Source: Gammaproteobacteria bacterium
Lineage (GTDB): Bacteria; Pseudomonadota; Gammaproteobacteria; Pseudomonadales; Azotimanducaceae
NCBI GenBank assembly: GCA_018667205.1
Contig: JABIVN010000452.1
Coordinates: 1 to 6,324 of the forward strand
DNA: 6,324 nt
Reading direction: 5' to 3'
The translations under genes were made by a program, and so were the position numbers. The notes beneath the pieces are model-generated. The model was not told the origin of the DNA and did no database searches. It saw only the letters and a program-made list of their open reading frames with translations. Positions 1 to 6,065 of the stretch are shown piece after piece; position 1 is the first letter of the stretch; each line of letters starts with the position of its first letter.

Positions 1-555
1 ACCCGTGCCGGAGTCCATCCAGACAGCCTGACTGTCGCTGACGCGCCCGCGGCCCTACTTCACCGCCTTAAAAGTCACCCATTTGATGAAATAACGCTCA
101 AGATGCTGGTGTTGCTAGGGAAAGTTGCGCCAAAAGGTGTGTGGGTGCTGTTACAGGTGCCCTTGTTCGAATTTGTACAAAATGACACCGCAGAGTCCTC
201 GAATCTAACCGCGATAAGAGGGCATTACCTGCTTTGTGATGCCACCACACTCGCGGCTATCTGCGCTGTACAACACAGGGATACAGGGGCTGCCGAGCGA
301 CAGGGCGTCGATCATGTTAAGCGTGTTTTCGTTGATATCGGCTTGCCTTTATTGGAATTCCCAGTCAACAAGAATATTTCTGAACATCAAATGCGGCATC
401 AACTTGATCCGATATTGGCAACTAGTGACGTTAAGGCGTGCCCCAGTTGCCGGGGTCCCATGACGATCCGCAAAGCGAATAAGGGCAAGCGTTTTGGTAG
501 CATTTCCTAGGTGTGTGATGACTTTCCAACATGCCGAGGTGTTTTTAAAGCCTAA
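1..555 (+). pseudogene. DUF2726-like nuclease-fold protein with C-terminal zinc ribbon, 5' end outside window, interrupted by in-frame TAG
   Basis: The reading frame is open from base 1, so the true start lies upstream. The part seen resembles DUF2726 (PD-(D/E)XK-like fold): the segment with LLCD (codons 229-240), the strand AICAVQ (256-273), and GLPLLEFP (near 337-363) match the usual IRxxxDFvlCD, laIELDD and GlPLLr blocks. A topoisomerase-type zinc ribbon follows, with its first pair CPSC at 439-450. TAG at 508-510 stops the frame. Beyond it the same frame supplies the second pair, VCDDFPTC (Cys codons 514-516 and 532-534), and ends at TAA 553-555, only 4 bases from the convergent plsC. Against the usual KGxxxGxxFWxC motif the TAG sits at the Trp codon, so one TGG to TAG change explains it. 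Family residues expected to be Asp and Glu are His (223-225) and Gln (271-273). I infer a decaying gene or, less likely, amber readthrough. Family assignment is by remembered motifs. Confidence 0.62.
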
Positions 556-559
556 GGAC

Positions 560-1300
560 TCAGTCCAGGATAACCAATTGTTTGATCTGCTGTTGCACTT
601 GTGTTGCCAGTTCCTTGGCACTGTCTTCCCCGAAAGATTCGGGAAAAATGGGGGGTAGTACTGTTACTTCGATATGGGTTTCACCGTGAAAGTTAAAGCT
701 ATTCTTAGGCAGGGCTGTTTTTGAACCATTGATAACGATCGGCAGGATTGGTTTTTGCAGTCGTTTGGCGAGTACAAAGGCCCCTTCTTTAAATTTTCTC
801 ATCTCGCCGGACTCGGATCTTGTTCCCTCGGGAAATAGGTAGATAGAACTACCTTGTTTCAAATGTTTTTCGCAGGCTTTGTACATCGTTTTGACGCTTT
901 TGTTGCTGCCACGCCTAAGCCTTATGTATCGGTTGAGCGACATGTTCCACCCGATCAGTGGGATTTTGAATAGCTCAGTTTTAGAGACCCATTTAAAATG
1001 TGTAAAAAGCGTGAATGCGACAAGAATATCGACTAACGATTGATGGTTCGACACGATGATGTAGGTTTCGTTCGCATCAATATGCTCTTTGCCTTGTATT
1101 GAAACTGACCACGGTGGCATAAGCCAGATATATAAACTTGCCCAAAGACAGGTGAATCGGTGTAAAAGCCAAAGACGTTTATCAAAAAGTACAGTCGCCA
1201 GCCAAATCGCCAGGGCAATCACAAAAAAGAAAGCTGACGTTAGGAAAACGAATGCAATATAAAGAATTGCAATGACTCGAAAAATTAAAGACTGAACCAT
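560..1300 (-). CDS. plsC: 1-acyl-sn-glycerol-3-phosphate acyltransferase (PlsC family), 246 aa
   Basis: This enzyme is expected to transfer an acyl chain to the sn-2 position of lysophosphatidic acid, giving phosphatidic acid at the inner membrane. All family blocks are visible: NHQSLVD (residues 85-91) gives the HX4D catalytic pair H86/D91. YIRLRRG (125-131) is the block II region. FPEGTRS (156-162) binds the phosphate, and LPIVINGS (186-193) is block IV. One or two hydrophobic membrane helices occupy about residues 5-38, and the length is normal for bacterial PlsC. The ATG at 1300-1298 has no convincing Shine-Dalgarno upstream (the leader is rich in CAACAA), but the hydrophobic N-terminus fits this start. 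It converges with the interrupted zinc-ribbon gene and is divergent from the metallo-hydrolase. Other lysophospholipid acyltransferases share these motifs, so the exact acceptor is inferred. Confidence 0.93.
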   Translation of the reverse strand: MVQSLIFRVIAILYIAFVFLTSAFFFVIALAIWLATVLFDKRLWLLHRFTCLWASLYIWLMPPWSVSIQGKEHIDANETYIIVSNHQSLVDILVAFTLFTHFKWVSKTELFKIPLIGWNMSLNRYIRLRRGSNKSVKTMYKACEKHLKQGSSIYLFPEGTRSESGEMRKFKEGAFVLAKRLQKPILPIVINGSKTALPKNSFNFHGETHIEVTVLPPIFPESFGEDSAKELATQVQQQIKQLVILD

Positions 1301-1332
1301 CGATGTTTTGTTGTTGTTCTCTGGAAGTTACA

Positions 1333-1361
1333 GTGTAGCGTGGTAAATTGTAGCACTACAC
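1333..1361. promoter_or_regulatory. Inverted repeat in the plsC/hydrolase divergent region, possible operator
   Basis: The arms GTGTAG (1333-1338) and CTACAC (1356-1361) form a perfect 6-bp inverted repeat separated by 17 bases. TGTAGC also occurs twice in direct orientation (1334-1339 and 1349-1354). On the minus strand, TACAAT (complement of 1347-1352) lies between the arms and would make a fair -10 for plsC, but no good -35 is seen. Both divergent genes must start transcription in or near this 88-base gap. A regulatory role is inference; arms this short can arise by chance. Confidence 0.2.
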
Positions 1362-1388
1362 AGAAAAGGTTCCAGCCGGAGTATTGAT

Positions 1389-2051
1389 ATGCCATTTAGC
1401 GTGCCTGAGGTTAGGGGTGATGTGATTTTTGAGTCATTTCCGGTGGGTCCTTTGCAGTGTAACTGCGCAATTATAGGTGATCCAATTGCGAAGACTTGTC
1501 TAATTATTGATCCCGGTGGTGATCCAGACAAGATCATGGCGATTGTTGATCAGCACGGGCTGACGGTAAAAGGCATCATTCACACGCACGCCCACCTTGA
1601 TCACATCCTGGCGTCAGCCGAAATCAAGAATCGCACTGGCGCGCCGCTTTTACTGCACCAGGGTGACAAATTCCTATGGGACGCATTGGAAGACCAGTGT
1701 CAAAAATATGGTCTTGATTATACGCCCACGCCGGAGCCGGATGTTTGGCTGAAAGATGATTCGGCGTTAGGCTGTTGTGGTGGGGTTGCCATTCATACAC
1801 CGGGCCACACGCCGGGTTCGATTAGCTTCTGGTTTGAGAATCATGATGTGTTGATCGCTGGCGATACCCTTTTCCAGTTGGGTATAGGTAGGACTGATTT
1901 ACCCGGCGGCAGTTTTGAAGCCATTGAGCGCTCGATTACAGATCGCTTGTTCAGACTTGCTGATGATGCCCTGGTCATTACAGGTCATGGTCCATCAACT
2001 TCACTCGCCTTTGAGAAACAAGCAAACCCTTTCTTTGGTGGAAATGGGTGA
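1389..2051 (+). CDS. Metallo-beta-lactamase-fold hydrolase, YcbL/glyoxalase II-like, 220 aa
   Basis: This is a cytoplasmic di-metal hydrolase of the glyoxalase II-like branch, whose members hydrolyse S-lactoylglutathione or related thioesters. The metal-binding signature HTHAHLDH lies at residues 65-72 (ligands H67, H69, D71, H72). The remaining ligands are H140 in TPGHTPGS, the bridging D159 in AGDTLF, and H200 in TGHGPST. The C-terminal GHGP...E..NPF pattern and the length match Escherichia coli YcbL, rather than the longer classical glyoxalase II with its separate helical domain. The ATG is preceded by GGAG at 1378-1381 with good spacing. The next gene downstream on this strand is 190 bases away beyond a repeat array, so the hydrolase is probably its own transcription unit. 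Fold and metal site are firm; the substrate is unproven. Confidence 0.9.
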   Translation: MPFSVPEVRGDVIFESFPVGPLQCNCAIIGDPIAKTCLIIDPGGDPDKIMAIVDQHGLTVKGIIHTHAHLDHILASAEIKNRTGAPLLLHQGDKFLWDALEDQCQKYGLDYTPTPEPDVWLKDDSALGCCGGVAIHTPGHTPGSISFWFENHDVLIAGDTLFQLGIGRTDLPGGSFEAIERSITDRLFRLADDALVITGHGPSTSLAFEKQANPFFGGNG

Positions 2052-2111
2052 CTGGTATTACCCCAGAAGATCAAAACCGCTAGAATCGGTCATTCGGCTA
2101 GGGGCGAAAAC

Positions 2112-2250
2112 AATATTTGGTAGCAAAGACAATGTTCGTTGCTGCAAAATGTTAGTTCCTAAAAAATGTTAGTTCCTAAAAAATGTTCGTTCCTGAAAAT
2201 GTTCGGTCCTAAAAATGTTCGGTAGTAAAATAATGTTCAGTATGAAAAGA
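2112..2250. repeat. Degenerate tandem array, eight 16-19 bp units, consensus near AATGTTCGTTCCTAAA
   Basis: Units begin at 2112, 2131, 2148, 2165, 2182, 2198, 2214 and 2232. The best copies read AATGTTAGTTCCTAAAA (2148 and 2165, identical over 17 bases), then AATGTTCGTTCCTGAA and AATGTTCGGTCCTAAA. Outer copies are more diverged (AATATTTGGTAGCAAAGAC at the left edge), as expected when old copies decay at array ends. Each unit holds a half-palindromic core TTAG-TTC-CTAA and an ATG. The last two units (18 bp each) cover the candidate start codons of the TatT-family gene, and the array ends inside its signal-peptide coding region. TAAAAT at 2226-2231 in the seventh unit could act as a -10 box, but no matching -35 is convincing. 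The stretch before the array (2052-2111) holds only a weak bulged hairpin (2081-2101) without a T run. Confidence 0.85.
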
Positions 2251-3102
2251 ATTTTTAGTCGATTGCCCGGTCTGTTTTTGGTCAGTGGCATTTTACTGGC
2301 TAGTGGTTGCGCAAACCTGATCTCAGGGATCACGTCTCAGATGGCTGATGATTTAGCGGGTAGCATACTTAACAGCGAAGACATTGATACCGTAAGGGAA
2401 GGCGTCCCGGCTTATCTGCTGCTGATGGATAGTTTTCTTCGTAGCAGCCCTGATTCAGTAGAGCTTTTGCTGGCTGCATCGAACCTCAATGGCGCTTTTT
2501 CAGCCTTGTTGGATGACGAGGCGCGGATAAAACGCTTCAGCGACAAAAGCATGCGCTACGTAGAGCACGCTGCCTGTGTTTCAAAATCTCCTCTTTGCGA
2601 CGCTCGCCAGCAACGCTATGCGAACTTTGAACAGACGGTCGGTTCACTTAAGGTTGGTGATGTCCCCGTTGCTTATTCTTTGGGTGTTGCCTGGGTTGGC
2701 AGACTTCAGGCGAACAGCGATGACTGGGCTGTTATTGCTGAACTCAGCAGAGCGAAGCTTTTAATGGAGCGGGTGATTGAGTTGGACGAATATCATGAGA
2801 ATGGCGGACCTCACTTGTACATGGGTGGAATGGAAACGCTGTTACCGGCTTCAATGGGAGGTAAACCCGAGAAGGGAAGGGCACACTTTGACAAGGCCAT
2901 CGATATTAACGAAGCTTATTTGATGACGAAAGTTATCTACGCCCAGCAATATGCCCGTTTGGTGTTTGACCAGGAACTTCATGACAGGCTGCTTAACGAA
3001 GTCCTTTCGGCAGACCCTGTGGTTGAAGGGATGACGCTCACTAATCGAATTGCCCAAGAGCGAGCTGCCGATTTGTTGGCTTCCTCGAACGATTATTTTT
3101 AA
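2242..3102 (+). CDS. tatT: TRAP transporter TatT-component family lipoprotein, 286 aa
   Basis: This is the periplasmic accessory protein of a TPR-protein-associated TRAP transporter, the family of Treponema pallidum TatT; it is unrelated to twin-arginine translocation. A lipoprotein signal runs MKRIF to the lipobox LASGC, with the lipidated Cys at residue 23. Ala at +2 favours outer-membrane sorting. The mature protein is helical and TPR-like. Family blocks include VPAYLLLMDSFL (about residues 55-66), SLGVAW (146-151) and the long segment ERVIELDEYHENGGPHL...GGKPEKGRAHFDKAIDI (about 176-222). Two periplasmic cysteines, C112 and C119, could form a disulfide. In-frame ATGs at 2215, 2233 and 2242 are possible starts. 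I chose 2242 because it gives a normal basic n-region (MKR), while the nine residues before it are encoded by the repeat array; none has a Shine-Dalgarno. The next gene follows after 9 bases, and the TAA overlaps its ribosome binding site. Confidence 0.85.
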   Translation: MKRIFSRLPGLFLVSGILLASGCANLISGITSQMADDLAGSILNSEDIDTVREGVPAYLLLMDSFLRSSPDSVELLLAASNLNGAFSALLDDEARIKRFSDKSMRYVEHAACVSKSPLCDARQQRYANFEQTVGSLKVGDVPVAYSLGVAWVGRLQANSDDWAVIAELSRAKLLMERVIELDEYHENGGPHLYMGGMETLLPASMGGKPEKGRAHFDKAIDINEAYLMTKVIYAQQYARLVFDQELHDRLLNEVLSADPVVEGMTLTNRIAQERAADLLASSNDYF

Positions 3103-3111
3103 GGATAGAAG

Positions 3112-4122
3112 ATGATTAACAAGTCCGTTCTGGCCCTGTTCTTTTTTGCATGCTTGCTACATTTGAATGCTGCTACAGCCGCCACATACAAAATCGCCAC
3201 GATATCGCCTGATGGTCTTTCATGGATGAAGAAGCTTCGTGCCGGTGTAAAGGAAATAGAATCGGCGACGGATGGTCGCGTAAAATTCAAAATCTACCCG
3301 GGTGGGGTTCAGGGTGATGATCAAACGGTACTCCGTAAAATGCGGATCGGGCAACTACATGGGGGTGCGCTGGCAGCGGGATCGTTAACTCGATTTTTTC
3401 CTGATCTGCAGATTTACAATTTACCCTTGCAGTTTCAGTCCTATGAAGAAGTCGATTATATTCGCAAAGAGATGGACCAGATGATCGCCGACGGACTGGC
3501 GGAAGCGGGTATTGTGACCTTTGCGTTTTCGGAAACCGGTTTTGCGTATCTGCTCACCCAGGAACCGGTAAGAACAGTGGCGGATCTTAAAGGCCTAAAA
3601 GCATGGATCCCTGATAACGATCCTATTGCCGCCGAACTCATTAAATCGTTTGACGTTAGCCCGATACCGCTTGGTATCACAGACGTCCTCGCGGGCCTTC
3701 AAACGGGGCTGATAGATGCTGTTATGGCACCCCCAGCAGTTGCGCTAGCGCTCCAATGGCATAACCACGTGTCGTATATGACAGATCTACCATTGGTTTA
3801 CATCTACTCGATGCTGGCAATGGATAGCAAGGCTTATCAACGAATCTCCGATGACGATAAGCGGGTAGTGCGTAAAGTCGTGGATTCGATGTTTCTGGAA
3901 ATGGAGTCTGAAAACCGTGTAGACAACGAGAAGGCCTATCAGGCTTTAAAGTCAATTGGCATCAAACCGATTGACCCTGACAATATCGACGAATGGCGGG
4001 CAGTGGCTGATGCGTCAATTGAAAAGCTCATTGGATCGGGAAAAATCACTCCGGAAGCCGTTAGGCTATATCTCGCTAATCTCCAAAAGTACCGGGATGG
4101 TTCGCCTTCAGCGTCTGATTAA
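3112..4122 (+). CDS. dctP: TRAP transporter substrate-binding protein, DctP family (TatP-like), 336 aa
   Basis: This is the soluble periplasmic protein that captures the ligand and delivers it to the DctQM membrane part. A Sec signal peptide covers residues 1-23 with an ATA-A cleavage site. Cys14 is inside the hydrophobic core and does not form a lipobox. DctP landmarks follow: the first strand TYKIATISPDG (25-35), VKFKIYPGG (57-65), MRIGQLHGG (77-85), LPLQFQSYEE (104-113), ADLKGLKAWIPDNDP (157-171) and GLQTGLIDAVMAPP near 190-203. In most DctP proteins the residue two after GLK is Arg, which salt-bridges the ligand carboxylate. Here it is Trp165, suggesting a non-canonical ligand. The start is set by AAGGA (3101-3105), 6 bases upstream of ATG. 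Cotranscription with the TatT-family gene in front is clear from spacing. The substrate cannot be deduced. Confidence 0.92.
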   Translation: MINKSVLALFFFACLLHLNAATAATYKIATISPDGLSWMKKLRAGVKEIESATDGRVKFKIYPGGVQGDDQTVLRKMRIGQLHGGALAAGSLTRFFPDLQIYNLPLQFQSYEEVDYIRKEMDQMIADGLAEAGIVTFAFSETGFAYLLTQEPVRTVADLKGLKAWIPDNDPIAAELIKSFDVSPIPLGITDVLAGLQTGLIDAVMAPPAVALALQWHNHVSYMTDLPLVYIYSMLAMDSKAYQRISDDDKRVVRKVVDSMFLEMESENRVDNEKAYQALKSIGIKPIDPDNIDEWRAVADASIEKLIGSGKITPEAVRLYLANLQKYRDGSPSASD

Positions 4123-4133
4123 GATACGAAAAT

Positions 4134-4140
4134 GGGGGGG
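4134..4140 (+). promoter_or_regulatory. Seven-G run serving as the dctQ ribosome binding site
   Basis: Seven consecutive G bases end 2 bases before the dctQ ATG at 4143. No other purine-rich motif lies in the 20-base gap after dctP, so part of this run probably pairs with the anti-Shine-Dalgarno. A G homopolymer can slip, which would alter spacing. One added G would also put the ATG at 4132 in frame with dctQ, adding four residues. Variation is inference; only the run itself is seen. Confidence 0.5.
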
Positions 4141-4142
4141 CA

Positions 4143-4625
4143 ATGGCTGCTCTTAGAAAAAATCTCCTGGCGGTAAGGTCTGGCCTTCATAGGCTGGAAG
4201 ATGGGGCGCTTGTGCTGGCGCTAGTGAGCATGCTGGTGATGGCGCTTACCCAGATTGTGCTTCGTAACGTGTTTGACAGTGGCTTGCTGTGGGCGGAATC
4301 GTTTCTTCGGATACTGGTATTGTGGGTTGCTATCCTTGGCGCCATGGTCGCGACTCGGGACAGAAACCACATTAGCATTGACCTTTTGTCTCGACTTCTA
4401 CCCTCCTCATATTTTGTGCCGCTTCAGATAGTTTCATTATTATTCGCGGCTGTTCTTTGTGCTATCGCGGCATACCACTCGGTCGTGTTTATCAGTTATG
4501 AATACGAGGATGGGGCCATTGCCTTTGCCGAAGTGCCTGTTTGGTTCTGCCAGTCAATTATGCCGATCGGGTTCGGTGTGATGGCGTTACGGTTCTTGTA
4601 TTCAGCGTTCGTGAGGGAGCAATAG
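4143..4625 (+). CDS. dctQ: TRAP transporter small permease, DctQ family, 160 aa
   Basis: This is the four-helix small membrane subunit that pairs with DctM and helps dock the binding protein. Hydrophobic segments lie at about residues 21-40, 54-71, 91-113 and 133-155. The family signature is complete across helices 1-2 and the following loop: W50, E52, R56, W61, G66, R72, H76 and D80 in the pattern WAESFLR...LW...LGA...TRDRNHISID. Length is typical for stand-alone DctQ. The gene lies 20 bases after dctP, and its TAG touches the dctM start codon with no gap, which implies translational coupling of the two subunits. Confidence 0.93.
   Translation: MAALRKNLLAVRSGLHRLEDGALVLALVSMLVMALTQIVLRNVFDSGLLWAESFLRILVLWVAILGAMVATRDRNHISIDLLSRLLPSSYFVPLQIVSLLFAAVLCAIAAYHSVVFISYEYEDGAIAFAEVPVWFCQSIMPIGFGVMALRFLYSAFVREQ
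4613..4619 (+). promoter_or_regulatory. Shine-Dalgarno GAGGGAG that fixes the dctM TTG start
   Basis: GAGGGAG lies inside the last codons of dctQ and ends 6 bases before TTG 4626, the ideal spacing. The first ATG in the dctM frame is codon 28, which would cut away the first membrane segment. The TTG start directly after the dctQ TAG is therefore preferred. Confidence 0.7.
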
Positions 4626-5933
4626 TTGGGCATTCTAGGATCTGCCATTGTTGCGCTGCTCGCACTCTTTGGGACGCCATTGTTTACGGTTATTCTCGCT
4701 GCGGCCATGTTGGGGTTTTATCTGTCCGACATCCCACTGACGGTCATTCCCATTGAAATCTATCGGCTGGTTGATACTCCCCTATTGTTGGCGCTACCGC
4801 TATTTACCTTTGCTGGTTACATTTTGGCAGAAAGCCAACTGTCGACGCGTCTGGTAAAAGTAACTGCCTCATTCCTTGGCTGGATGCCTGGAGGGCTTGC
4901 AGTTGTTTCCTTTATCACCTGTGCGTTCTTTACGGCCTTTACCGGAGCATCAGGCGTCACTATTGTTGCCGTTGGTGCGCTGTTGTTGCCTGCGTTGGTC
5001 GAAGGTGGTTACCGCGAAAGGTTTTCACTTGGGCTTGTAACAACTTCTGGTAGTCTTGGGTTGCTGTTGGCCCCTTCGCTACCCCTCATTTTGTACGGCG
5101 TCATCGTTCAGCAGATGAACCTTCCGAATCCTTTTACTATCCAGGAATTGTTTATTGCGGGGATTGTCCCGGCGCTGTTGATGATTGTTCTGTTAACCAT
5201 CTACAGTATCTGGACGACCAGGCACGATCGACTGGAGGCAACGCCTTTTGATCGCGGGGTGGCGTGGAGATCCCTGAAGGAGATGAAGTGGGAGGCTCCG
5301 TTACCGGTGATCGTTCTGGGCGGCATCTACTCGGGATTTTTTGCTGTTTCAGAGGCTGCGGCCGTGACGGCATTTTATGTCGTGATTGTAGAGGTATTTA
5401 TTCACAGGGAAGTGCCGGTAAAAGAATTGCCTAAAGTCATTCGAGAGGCGATGGTAATGGTTGGTGGAATCCTGTTGATTCTCGGAGTATCTTTAGCGTT
5501 CACCAACTTTCTGGTGGATGCCGAGGTTCCTCAGTCATTGTTTGAATGGATCAGGACGTTCATCGAAAGCAAGTTCACTTTTCTGATTTTGTTGAACCTG
5601 ATTCTGCTGGCGCTGGGGGCGATATTGGATATCTTCTCTGCGCTGGTGATCATGATTCCGCTGATCGTGCCCCTGGCACTCCGTTTTGGGGTAGACCCGG
5701 TGCACCTGGGCATCATTTTTCTGGCCAATATGCAGATTGGGTATTTCACACCGCCTATCGGTATGAACCTCTTTATTGCCAGTTATCGTTTCAAGAAACC
5801 GATCACTGAACTATACCAGGCGACCATTCCTTTTATGCTGGTGTTGCTGGTGGCTTTGGTGCTTATTACTTACGTTCCGGAACTGAGCCTGTATTTCCTT
5901 GATCGACCAGAAATGCCCGTTCAGGCGCCGTAA
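4626..5933 (+). CDS. dctM: TRAP transporter large permease, DctM family, 435 aa
   Basis: This is the large inner-membrane subunit that moves the ligand inward, driven in studied relatives by a sodium gradient, using an elevator-type mechanism. The family blocks are in order: LLLALPLFTFAGYIL (53-67), GWMPGGLAVV (85-94), hairpin motif FTGASG (105-110), APSLP (149-153), SEAAAVTAFY (242-251) and a second hairpin block, IGYFTPPIGMNLF (371-383). About a dozen hydrophobic helices span the protein, and the length of 435 residues is normal for DctM not fused to DctQ. Translation begins at TTG, supported by a strong GAGGGAG. The C-terminus after about residue 425 is a short polar tail. It is the last gene of the operon; no clear rho-independent hairpin with a T run follows. 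Substrate specificity is unknown. Confidence 0.94.
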   Translation: MGILGSAIVALLALFGTPLFTVILAAAMLGFYLSDIPLTVIPIEIYRLVDTPLLLALPLFTFAGYILAESQLSTRLVKVTASFLGWMPGGLAVVSFITCAFFTAFTGASGVTIVAVGALLLPALVEGGYRERFSLGLVTTSGSLGLLLAPSLPLILYGVIVQQMNLPNPFTIQELFIAGIVPALLMIVLLTIYSIWTTRHDRLEATPFDRGVAWRSLKEMKWEAPLPVIVLGGIYSGFFAVSEAAAVTAFYVVIVEVFIHREVPVKELPKVIREAMVMVGGILLILGVSLAFTNFLVDAEVPQSLFEWIRTFIESKFTFLILLNLILLALGAILDIFSALVIMIPLIVPLALRFGVDPVHLGIIFLANMQIGYFTPPIGMNLFIASYRFKKPITELYQATIPFMLVLLVALVLITYVPELSLYFLDRPEMPVQAP

Positions 5934-5957
5934 TGTCATTCGGTTCACAGAGAAGCG

Positions 5958-6065
5958 ATGTGTTTTAAATCGAGTCAAAAAAGGCGATACTCAAGTCATG
6001 CGAAGGCCATAGTGGTCTCCTCGGTGATCCGCTACCTGGAGCGCAAAGGATTAGTTAGGACTTAA
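5958..6065 (+). CDS. Possible small basic ORF, 35 codons
   Basis: ATG at 5958 opens a 35-residue frame rich in Lys, Arg and Ser, starting MCFKSSQKRRY and ending SVIRYLERKGLVRT. Its last codons run into the first unit of the downstream repeat array. Only a weak AGAGAAG sequence precedes the start. I do not recognise the peptide with certainty; the VIRYLERKGL end looks like real helical protein and could be the remnant of a longer gene. It could equally be a chance frame. Confidence 0.2.
   Translation: MCFKSSQKRRYSSHAKAIVVSSVIRYLERKGLVRT

Noticed and set aside
556..566. Palindrome GGACTCAGTCC between the convergent genes as a bidirectional terminator
   Set aside because: The arms are very short, it lies mostly in the end of plsC, and there is no T run on either strand.
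349..621. Minus-strand 90-residue frame overlapping the zinc-ribbon gene and the end of plsC
   Set aside because: It lies opposite a recognisable domain, shows no family motif, and overlaps the convergent gene end; it is a shadow frame.
2081..2101. Possible terminator hairpin after the hydrolase (TAGAAT ... ATTC-ggc-TAG)
   Set aside because: The stem is short and bulged and no T run follows, so it does not support a rho-independent terminator.
1915..2172. Plus-strand 85-residue frame crossing the end of the hydrolase gene into the first repeat array
   Set aside because: It overlaps the conserved C-terminus of the hydrolase in another frame and ends inside repeats, with no ribosome binding site or motif.
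2112..2250. CRISPR array
   Set aside because: The units are 16-19 bp and directly adjacent, with no spacers of regular length and no cas genes nearby.
6006..6018. GGCCA-TAG-TGGTC hairpin as a dctM terminator
   Set aside because: The stem is only five pairs including a G-T pair, and the following bases are not T-rich.
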